From positions 1-49,599 of the forward strand of contig CAINUX010000232.1 in NCBI GenBank assembly GCA_903853895.1: a stretch of DNA of 49,599 nucleotides, written 5' to 3'. How positions within the stretch are numbered: position 1 is the first letter of the stretch; the number at the start of each line of letters is the position of its first letter. The position numbers were made by a program, and so were the translations under genes. The notes under the pieces were generated by a model. The model searched no databases. It was not told where the DNA came from and saw only the letters and a list, made by a program, of their open reading frames with translations. Origin of the DNA: an uncultured beta proteobacterium (GTDB lineage Bacteria > Pseudomonadota > Gammaproteobacteria > Burkholderiales > Burkholderiaceae_C). Positions 1-5,981 of the stretch are shown here, one piece after another.

Positions 1-561
1 GAAAACCACCTTTCCTTCGGCGCCCATCGCCCGGGCGATCTGCTCCGAGGAGACTACGACCGATTGCTCCATGCCAGCGACCCGAATGATTTTGTGCAAG
101 ATAGCTGAACATCCCCCTGAGCTGGTCTCTGCACCGCAACCTGCCTCACCCCAAAACTCGTCGTTACCTTTGCGCAAGTGGTAATGGACCCTCTTGCTGC
201 TGACAGACAGTACCTCGCCTTTGCTCTGCTGGACCGCGTTTTCAAAATTGCGTACGACTTCCAATATGCCCGGATGCAGGCCTTTGGCGTCCTTTTCAAG
301 GCTATTGACGTAATGCCAATATTCGCCTTCGACTTTGAACGGCTCGGTACCCGACTTCAGATCATTGGCTCTCTTCAATCGATAAAGACCAAGATCCTTA
401 AAGCGCGCGCGCTCGCACTGGCCCATCACCTCGCCTGCGAAGCGGTTGAACACGGGATTGGGTTCGCACTTTGTGTTGTCCTTGGGCGACTGCGCGAAAG
501 CGTTGGCGGTGGATAAAACCAATACGAGGACGTGCAATACCAACCCGTTCAGATTTTTCAT
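1..561 (-). CDS. OmpA-like exported protein, N-terminal part (3' end beyond window)
   Basis: The minus strand is open from an ATG at 561 to the window edge without a stop (187 codons). The start is preceded by an AGGGAGAG ribosome-binding site and by a good promoter. The product begins with a signal peptide (MKNLNGLVLHVLVLVLSTA, cleavage probably after NAFA), followed by a mature domain resembling the N-terminal region of Burkholderiales OmpA-family lipid/peptidoglycan-binding proteins. The features I see are FKVEGEYWHY and an ILEVVRNFENAVQQ helix near residues 75-110, ending in SSEQIARAMGAEGKVVF, where such proteins enter the OmpA C-terminal domain. The OmpA domain itself lies outside the window, so the family call is inference. 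It is a separate transcription unit from the M23 gene downstream of the large cluster. Confidence 0.7.
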   Translation of the reverse strand, partial: MKNLNGLVLHVLVLVLSTANAFAQSPKDNTKCEPNPVFNRFAGEVMGQCERARFKDLGLYRLKRANDLKSGTEPFKVEGEYWHYVNSLEKDAKGLHPGILEVVRNFENAVQQSKGEVLSVSSKRVHYHLRKGNDEFWGEAGCGAETSSGGCSAILHKIIRVAGMEQSVVVSSEQIARAMGAEGKVVF

Positions 562-589
562 TGATCTCTCCCTGAGTGATGTGCTTGGC

Positions 590-618
590 ATATTACGCCT
601 TGGTATGGCGTCAGACAA
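590..618 (-). promoter_or_regulatory. Sigma70-type promoter of the OmpA-like gene
   Basis: On the minus strand TTGTCT (618-613) and TAATAT (595-590) are separated by exactly 17 bases. Transcription would start about 20 bases before the ATG at 561. The spacer contains the short inverted repeat ACGCC/GGCGT (595-599 and 607-611), which could be a weak operator or part of a terminator for the M23 gene upstream. Confidence 0.6.
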
Positions 619-652
619 AATAACACCGATGCCGATGGATGAAACCGGCAAG

Positions 653-1546
653 TCAGGCCGTCAAAAACAGTGCCGGGTCCACCATCTTGCGGTTCAGCAC
701 CACGCCCCAGTGCAGATGCGGCCCCGTCGCACGGCCGGTGGCGCCCACCGAGGCGATGCGCTCACCTGTCTTCACCACGTCACCCACCTGCACATGGATG
801 GCGCTCAGGTGGCTGACCATGGTCAACAGGCCGCCGCCGTGGTCCAGAAAGACGGTGTTGCCACCAAAGAAATAGTCGCCGGTGTCGATGACACGTCCGG
901 GTAACGGCGCCAGCACGGGGGTGCCGGCGGCGGCGGCGATGTCCATGCCGCTGTGCGGGCTGCGTGATTGCCCGTTGAACACGCGGCGCAGCCCAAACGA
1001 GCTGGAGCGCCGACCCGGCACGGGGGCTGCCATGCGCAGCTGGGCCGCCTGGGGCAGCGGCTCGGTGAAGCTGGCCATCACGGTGGCCATGTGGTCGCGT
1101 TCGCGCTCGAAGCGGGCCTCGTCGTCGGCCGACAAATCAACCTTGCTGGGCGCCACTTTCAACTTTTGCACCGGGTAGACCTTGGGCGCAACCGCGAAGT
1201 TCACCATGCGCGCTCCGCCGCCTTCCTGCTGTACCGCAATGCTGGCCGGACCGGGTGGGGTGGACAAGGAGATGCCGACCAGCGCCGTCCATTGGCTGGG
1301 GTTGCCAAGCACCAGCAACGGCACGTCGCCGAGCTGCGCCGTGGGGCGTTTGGCTGCGGGGCCCAGATCCAGCCGGGCAATGCCGCCGGGGACCTGTGAC
1401 GGGCGGGGCCACACGTCCGGGAGGGCGTTGGTCTTGGTGGCGGCAGCCAGATGCAGGGGGTGCACCGCCAACAGGGCGCAGCCACCGAGCAATGCTTTTC
1501 GGCGCGTCAGGGGAGTGTGGAGAGAAAGTGGGGTAAGAGAGGGCAC
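653..1546 (-). CDS. M23-family metallopeptidase (peptidoglycan endopeptidase), exported
   Basis: This 297-residue protein should cleave peptide cross-bridges of peptidoglycan in the periplasm. An N-terminal TRRKALLGG motif followed by a hydrophobic stretch looks like a Tat or Sec signal. The M23/LytM domain occupies about residues 175-297. The zinc ligands are visible as HSGMD (H198, D202) and HLH (H277, H279), with a further conserved H246 in VSHLS. The start used is a GTG at 1546, 11 bases after the AAA ATPase gene; there is no strong ribosome-binding site, so the start is uncertain. The N-terminal 150 residues have no motif I recognise. It may be the last gene of the envelope cluster, where wall remodelling would help a trans-envelope complex cross the peptidoglycan, or it may simply be a neighbour. 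Confidence 0.88.
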   Translation of the reverse strand: MPSLTPLSLHTPLTRRKALLGGCALLAVHPLHLAAATKTNALPDVWPRPSQVPGGIARLDLGPAAKRPTAQLGDVPLLVLGNPSQWTALVGISLSTPPGPASIAVQQEGGGARMVNFAVAPKVYPVQKLKVAPSKVDLSADDEARFERERDHMATVMASFTEPLPQAAQLRMAAPVPGRRSSSFGLRRVFNGQSRSPHSGMDIAAAAGTPVLAPLPGRVIDTGDYFFGGNTVFLDHGGGLLTMVSHLSAIHVQVGDVVKTGERIASVGATGRATGPHLHWGVVLNRKMVDPALFLTA

Positions 1547-1557
1547 TGAATGTCAAA

Positions 1558-2775
1558 TTATTTGGCTGTCGGCAGCTTGTTTCCAAGCTGTTTCGGCGCG
1601 TTTTTAGGGGCGGTAATTGAGGGTCTTACCTTGGCAAGGTAGTGTGGAGTGTATTTCTGCGCCAGGTAGTCAGCGAAAAGTTGATCCTCCAGATGGAAGC
1701 TGCCCCCGTGCTCTGGTTTTGCCAAAATCTGGGCCTTTCGCAGCCGGTCCACGGCTGAGCGGACCTTGGGCTGGGTCGAGGCCAGTCCGGGCTCTTGCGC
1801 AAGCGCGTCCGTCGTTGCCTTGGCCATGGGCGCGATGCCGTGGGCCACGAGCACGGCAACGGCCTGCTCCAGCGGCAGGAGGCGGTCGAACATGCCTTGC
1901 CAGGCCGCAACGTTTCGTTCATCGGCCAGGTACAGCGTTAGCCCCTGGTTGACGTCGGTAATACCGTCTGCCGACATGGCCTTCACCAGGTCCTTCATCA
2001 GCGCAGGTTTCCAGCCCACATGGGCAAACATACGCTCCAGCGCGGCCAGTTCCAGGCTTTTGTTCGGATGAACCTTGCGATAGTGCGCGGCCAGCAGTTC
2101 CAGGTATTCAGTGCCCAGGTTGGGGAACGTCTGGAGCTGTGCAAATTGATACATCGGGGCACCAGCGACGGCCATCATGGCCCCCAGTTCTTCTTGGGAC
2201 GAACCGGTGAACAGGGAGAAAACCAGCTTCTTGTGCTTTTGCAGCACCGCGCGGATGGTGCCAATCACGTCATCTGCCTGCGGGGCTTGGGCCAAAGACT
2301 GGACCTCGTCGAGCATCAGCACAATCTGCTTTCCAGTTGCGCTTGCCAATCGGGTGATGAGCGAATCCAAGCGCAAGCGCGGGTCATCTGGCAGTGGGCG
2401 GCGCACGGGGGCATCGCCAAAATCCATGCTATTGCCGAGGATTGCCACTTTCCTGACAGGCGTCTTGGCCGCTTTTCCGGCCGCAGAGGTGGGGACCGTG
2501 ACATCATCCAATGCCTCCTCCAGCGCGTGGTTAATGGCAGCGAGCGGATCTTTGCGGCTCAGCCAGAGGTCTGCATAGACCGGCAGCATCCCGGCTTTTA
2601 CCGCCGCTGGCGCAAGATCCCCATCCAGAAAATGGGTTTTGCCAACCCGGCGCGGTGCGAATAGTGCGATAGGTCTGCCGGGTTGCGCCTTGAGCGCTGC
2701 GAGGTACGCATCTGCCAGAGCGGCTCGGCGGATGGTGATGCTGTCGAAAGTCGTCATCCGGGCATTGTTGTTCAT
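1558..2775 (-). CDS. AAA-type ATPase with C-terminal winged-helix-like region
   Basis: This is a cytosolic P-loop ATPase of about 405 residues, resembling the archaeal-ATPase/STAND-related group (PF01637-like). Walker A is APRRVGKT (residues 40-47) and Walker B is IVLMLDE (D156, E157). A polar FTGSSQ stretch follows as a likely sensor 1. The C-terminus (VRSAVDRLRKAQILAKPEHGGSFHLED...) resembles a winged helix. Starts are possible at TTG 2832 (overlapping the stop of the AgmX-like gene), ATG 2775 and ATG 2757. I use 2775 because 2775-2832 holds a palindrome and direct repeats; none has a clear ribosome-binding site. Its role next to an ExbB/ExbD system is unknown. Its substrate or target cannot be read from the sequence. 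Confidence 0.8.
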   Translation of the reverse strand: MNNNARMTTFDSITIRRAALADAYLAALKAQPGRPIALFAPRRVGKTHFLDGDLAPAAVKAGMLPVYADLWLSRKDPLAAINHALEEALDDVTVPTSAAGKAAKTPVRKVAILGNSMDFGDAPVRRPLPDDPRLRLDSLITRLASATGKQIVLMLDEVQSLAQAPQADDVIGTIRAVLQKHKKLVFSLFTGSSQEELGAMMAVAGAPMYQFAQLQTFPNLGTEYLELLAAHYRKVHPNKSLELAALERMFAHVGWKPALMKDLVKAMSADGITDVNQGLTLYLADERNVAAWQGMFDRLLPLEQAVAVLVAHGIAPMAKATTDALAQEPGLASTQPKVRSAVDRLRKAQILAKPEHGGSFHLEDQLFADYLAQKYTPHYLAKVRPSITAPKNAPKQLGNKLPTAK

Positions 2776-2786
2776 TGTGCTATTTG

Positions 2787-2821
2787 CGTCAATTGACGAA
2801 TTTTGCGCAATGGAGCGCAAT
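2787..2821. promoter_or_regulatory. Palindromes and direct repeats upstream of the AAA ATPase gene
   Basis: A perfect 12-base palindrome CGTCAATTGACG lies at 2787-2798 and TTGCGCAA at 2803-2810. GCGCAAT occurs twice, 10 bases apart (2805-2811 and 2815-2821). This spans the junction between the AgmX-like gene and the ATPase gene and could be an operator for an internal promoter. This is a sequence observation only. Confidence 0.3.
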
Positions 2822-2828
2822 GCGACCG

Positions 2829-3929
2829 TCAAGACGGCAGAAAGTCGACCGGCCAGGTCACCACCATCTGCTCCACATCCTTGGCCGAAAAGTCAAACAT
2901 CCGCACGCGTGCCAGCAGCTTGGCCTCCAGTTCCGGCGTCTTCAGTTCGCTGGAGACTATGCGGCACTCCATCACGTTGCCTGCGGGTGCAATTTTCAGC
3001 TCCAGCACCACCTTGCCTTGCAGGCCGGGCTCGTCGCGCAGTGCCCGGTTGTAGATGGCGTAGATGGCGCCCTTGTTGCGCTCAAAGACCAGCTTGATTT
3101 CTTCGATTGAGCGCGAGGCCTTGCCGCTGCCGCTGCGGGCCAGTTTGCCGCCGGGGCCTGCGCTACCGGCGCTGCCGATACCGCTGCCCGTGCCATCTCC
3201 CTTGCCACGCGCGCCCCCGCCACCGGGGCCGCCACCCCCACCACCGCCAACCGCGCCTTCGACCAGCGTCGTGGCGCGCCCGGCCAGACCGCCGCCGCCG
3301 GCGTTGTTGCTGTAGCTGGCGGTGTTGATGCCGCCGCTACCGCTGCTGGCATTGGAGGTAATCAACGCCCGGGTCGGAATGCCGGCGTCCTTGCCCGCAC
3401 CCACCCCCACGCCGACGCCGACGCCGGTGCCCACGCCGGGGCCCTGCTTGACGGGGGCCAGTTGCACCGCCAGCGGCGCGCCGTGCAGCTCGGCCAGGTC
3501 CTTGGACATGGCCAGCAGCCCGACACCGGCGGCCTTGCGCCGTGCGGCATCCAGCTCGCCGGCGGCCTTGTTGGGAACGGGCACGCGGGCCTCTGGCACC
3601 GGCACCTCTTTGTTGCGGGCGACCTTGCGCGCGGGCTCTGGCAGCCGTGCTGTGGCGGTCAGCGGCTCCACCTTGCTGGCGGCGGGCGGCTTGGGTACGA
3701 CCGGCGGTGGCTTGGCGTTTTCCAGGATCAACGTGGCCAGGCGGGGCGGCAGATCCTGCGCCTTGGAGCGGTCAGGTTGGATGACGGGCATCAGCAACAC
3801 CACCAGGCACAGCAGCGTGCTGATGATGAGCACGGCACGGCGCACGCGGGCAAAGCGCACATCGTCTTCCAAAGACCCGGCCCAGGGCAGCACCGGGGCG
3901 CGAAACGACACTGCCATTGCCGCGCTCAT
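2829..3929 (-). CDS. AgmX/PglI C-terminal-domain protein (TonB-like energy transducer)
   Basis: This is a 366-residue inner-membrane-anchored periplasmic arm. A single membrane segment lies at about residues 30-48 (AVLIISTLLCLVVLLMPVI). A proline-rich stretch follows (KPPPVVPKPPAASK, about 72-85), then long low-complexity glycine/valine repeats (GVGTGVGVGVGVGAG and a polyglycine run, about 165-265). The folded C-terminal domain (about 270-366: SIEEIKLVFERNKGAIYAIYNRAL...LQGKVVLELKIAPAGNV) matches the AgmX/PglI family known from Myxococcus motility proteins and related to the TonB C-terminus. The start overlaps the stop of the ExbD gene (ATGA). With ExbB and ExbD directly upstream, it is the likely element carrying force across the periplasm. 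The glycine linker is encoded by near-repetitive GC-rich DNA prone to length change. Confidence 0.85.
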   Translation of the reverse strand: MSAAMAVSFRAPVLPWAGSLEDDVRFARVRRAVLIISTLLCLVVLLMPVIQPDRSKAQDLPPRLATLILENAKPPPVVPKPPAASKVEPLTATARLPEPARKVARNKEVPVPEARVPVPNKAAGELDAARRKAAGVGLLAMSKDLAELHGAPLAVQLAPVKQGPGVGTGVGVGVGVGAGKDAGIPTRALITSNASSGSGGINTASYSNNAGGGGLAGRATTLVEGAVGGGGGGGPGGGGARGKGDGTGSGIGSAGSAGPGGKLARSGSGKASRSIEEIKLVFERNKGAIYAIYNRALRDEPGLQGKVVLELKIAPAGNVMECRIVSSELKTPELEAKLLARVRMFDFSAKDVEQMVVTWPVDFLPS

Positions 3930-4423
3930 GATTCCAACCTCTGGCGCACTGCGAAGGACACATCGCTGAAGTTGGCACGCGCGCTGGTGACCATGATCTT
4001 GCGCAGAAGCCGGTACGGTATTTCCTTGTCGCCCATGATGGTGATGCGCTTGCTTAAGCCCTCGTTCTCGGAGCGGATGATCTGGCGACTGGACTGCAGC
4101 AAGTCCAGCTCGGCCTTGAGCGGTTCAACCAGGTCCGACTCCTGCGCCAGCACGTCGGCCACCGACGCCACCTTGCGCCCATCGACCAGGATCTCGGTGC
4201 CGCTGACCACCACTACGACGGTGTCGCGCGGAGAGGTCTCGGCCACCGATTCTGGCAATAGCACGGCCTTGGGGCTAGGCAGGGTTTCGATGCCACCGGA
4301 GTTGCTGAGCAGGAAAAAGATCAGGATGGTGAACACGTCGATCAGCGAGACCAGGTTCATGTCGACCATGTTCTGGTGTCGGCTGCGCCGCTCGGCACGT
4401 TTTTGCAGGGGGGTGAGTTTCAT
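3926..4423 (-). CDS. ExbD/TolR-family biopolymer transporter, Asp-containing copy
   Basis: This is a 165-residue inner-membrane protein with one N-terminal membrane helix (MNLVSLIDVFTILIFFLL, about 22-40) and a periplasmic domain. D29 in the helix is at the position of the protonatable aspartate that couples proton flow to ExbB rotation or conformational work. The periplasmic domain carries the usual 'ILVDGRKV' strand and a C-terminal IMGDKEIPYRLLRKIM segment typical of ExbD/TolR. It overlaps the other ExbD gene upstream and the AgmX-like gene downstream by four bases each, implying coupled translation and fixed stoichiometry. Confidence 0.9.
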   Translation of the reverse strand: MKLTPLQKRAERRSRHQNMVDMNLVSLIDVFTILIFFLLSNSGGIETLPSPKAVLLPESVAETSPRDTVVVVVSGTEILVDGRKVASVADVLAQESDLVEPLKAELDLLQSSRQIIRSENEGLSKRITIMGDKEIPYRLLRKIMVTSARANFSDVSFAVRQRLES

Positions 4424-4914
4424 GGCGTGCGGGTCGGCGCGTCACCGATAGAAATATTGGGAAACAGCTCGGAGCGCACCACCTTGTCGCCCTGCGCCAT
4501 GTGACCGGCGCGCACGGCGTCCATCACTTGCACGAGCGTGTCGTACGAGGTGTTGGGCTCGGCCAGCACGGTGGCTTCCAGCTTGTCGGGGAAGCGGGTC
4601 TTGAGTTGCTGCACCAGCCGGCCCAGGGCGCGCACATCGGGCCCGTTGGGCGTGGTCGCAATGCGCTCGATCAGTCCACCGGTGCGGTCGCCCACTTCCA
4701 GGGCTTCGGCGCGCACCACCACTTCGAGTTGCAGGTTGTCGGCCGTGACGTGCTCCAGCGCACCGGAGTTTTGCGCAGGAAGCGTCAGGTCAATCACCGA
4801 GAGGCGGGTGAAGACAGCGGTCGACAGCAGGAAGGGCACCAGCACCACGATCAGGTTGATGAAGGCGGTGATCTCCAGATGCGCCGCAGTTTTGCGGAGG
4901 CGTCGGGCTTTCAT
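4420..4914 (-). CDS. ExbD/TolR-family protein with Asn replacing the membrane Asp
   Basis: This 164-residue ExbD homologue has a membrane helix at about residues 15-36 (ITAFINLIVVLVPFLLSTAVF). The residue aligned with the essential aspartate of ExbD/TolR (F-I-D in the family) is N20; the codon is AAC on the minus strand at 4857-4855. The periplasmic part (about 45-164) keeps ExbD-like features, including a DTLVQVMDAVRAGHM segment. It lies 7 bases after the ExbB gene and overlaps the Asp-containing ExbD gene. It probably forms a heterodimer with that copy, contributing structure but not proton relay; that is inference. Confidence 0.85.
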   Translation of the reverse strand: MKARRLRKTAAHLEITAFINLIVVLVPFLLSTAVFTRLSVIDLTLPAQNSGALEHVTADNLQLEVVVRAEALEVGDRTGGLIERIATTPNGPDVRALGRLVQQLKTRFPDKLEATVLAEPNTSYDTLVQVMDAVRAGHMAQGDKVVRSELFPNISIGDAPTRTP

Positions 4915-4921
4915 GCCGGGC

Positions 4922-5587
4922 TCAGCGTGCTTTGGCGCCGCCTGCCGCCTGTTCCGCAGCCAGGCGTTGCACCAGATTCAGGAAACTCATCTTGGCGGAC
5001 TCCAGGCCATCGACGATCTCGCTGGTCTGGGCCTGCAAAAAGGCGTGGATCAACAGAAAGGGAATCGCCACCATCAGTGCAAACGCGGTGTTGTTCATGG
5101 CGATGGAAATACTGGCCGACAACAGCTCAGCCTTTTCGGCCGGGTTGACCTGGGCCACCGCGGTAAAGCCCTTGATCAGACCGATGATGGTGCCCAGCAG
5201 GCCCACCAGCGTGATCACGTTGGCAAAGGTGGCGATGTAGTGGGTGCGTTTTTCCAGGCGGGGCACGATTTCCATCATGCCTTCTTCCATCGCCGCGTCA
5301 TAGTCTTCGCGGCGCCCGGGGCTGAGCATGCGGGTCAGGCCGTAGTTGACGATCTTTCCGACAGCCGAGTCCGAAGTGGCGGTCAGGGTTCGAACCTCTT
5401 TGAACATGCCTTGTTGCAGCAACGGCAGGGTCTGCGCCCATACCGAACGGTTCTGGCTGCGTGCCTTGTTGAGGAAGATGAAGCGCTCGATGGCAATGGC
5501 GACACCCAGGGCCATGATGAGTACGCTGGGGTAGATGAAAAGTCCGCAGTCCTGAAAGAACTTGATGGCTGTGTCGAATGCATTCAT
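4922..5587 (-). CDS. ExbB/TolQ/MotA-family proton channel
   Basis: This is a 221-residue inner-membrane protein with three membrane segments: FIYPSVLIMALGVAIAIERFIFL near the N-terminus, ATFANVITLVGLLGTIIGLIKGF in the middle and NNTAFALMVAIPFLLIHAFL near the end. The GLLGT.IGLI and NTAF.L.VAIP motifs are those of ExbB/TolQ. I start at the ATG at 5587 (MNAFDTAIK), which has an upstream GGAG; the frame is open further upstream, but that sequence is arginine/proline-rich and not protein-like. Together with the two ExbD genes just downstream it should form the proton-driven motor of the cluster. Confidence 0.92.
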   Translation of the reverse strand: MNAFDTAIKFFQDCGLFIYPSVLIMALGVAIAIERFIFLNKARSQNRSVWAQTLPLLQQGMFKEVRTLTATSDSAVGKIVNYGLTRMLSPGRREDYDAAMEEGMMEIVPRLEKRTHYIATFANVITLVGLLGTIIGLIKGFTAVAQVNPAEKAELLSASISIAMNNTAFALMVAIPFLLIHAFLQAQTSEIVDGLESAKMSFLNLVQRLAAEQAAGGAKAR

Positions 5588-5630
5588 GGTGGCTTGCTCC
5601 GGTGAAAAAATGGTGGGGTGGCTTGAAACG

Positions 5631-5975
5631 TTATTTGGCGGTGGGCGGCGTAGCGGGCGGTTGCGCGGCAGCTGCGGTTGCGGTTGCACGGGCCAGTGCG
5701 TCGTAACGCGCTTCGCGGCGCACCACATCGCGGTCCAGTGGTGCTAGCGCCTCGTCCACCACGCTGACCAGCGGACGTCCGGACAGGTCACCGGGCAGTG
5801 GTTTTTTCCACGGCACGATGTAGAGCACCTTGGGCAATTCGCGGTTGCCGGTGATGCGGGTGCGGTCAATGTCCGCGCGGTCCTGTGCAAAGAGGGGCGT
5901 GCTTGCGCCCACGACAGTGATGAGGGACACGGCGACCGCGCTGGCAATCCGTTGGCTCACGGTGTTTTGGCTCAC
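5631..5975 (-). CDS. Small exported protein of unknown function in the ExbB/TPR operon
   Basis: This is a protein of about 114 residues with an N-terminal signal peptide (RIASAVAVSLITVVGAS, cleavage probably after PLFA). A short mature domain of about 65 residues contains NRELPKVLYIVPWKKPLPGDLSGRP. The tail is rich in alanine, proline and threonine. I do not recognise the family. The start is most likely the GTG at 5975, which overlaps the TPR gene stop (GTGA). A second GTG lies at 5960 because a 15-base tandem repeat duplicates the start region. The gene is flanked by the TPR lipoprotein and ExbB genes, so the product is likely a periplasmic accessory of the same complex. Confidence 0.7.
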   Translation of the reverse strand: MSQNTVSQRIASAVAVSLITVVGASTPLFAQDRADIDRTRITGNRELPKVLYIVPWKKPLPGDLSGRPLVSVVDEALAPLDRDVVRREARYDALARATATAAAAQPPATPPTAK

Positions 5976-5981
5976 GGTGTT
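5952..5981. repeat. Perfect 15-bp tandem duplication at a start codon
   Basis: TTGGCTCACGGTGTT occurs twice head to tail (5952-5966 and 5967-5981). On the minus strand each copy contains GTGAGCCAA, so both the TPR stop / start overlap and the next five codons (V-S-Q-N-T) are duplicated. It looks like a recent slippage event; the reading frame is preserved. Confidence 0.85.

Noticed and set aside
595..611. The ACGCC/GGCGT hairpin as a terminator of the M23 gene
   Set aside because: The stem is only five bases with no T-run, and it lies within the spacer of a good promoter, so termination is unlikely to be its main role.
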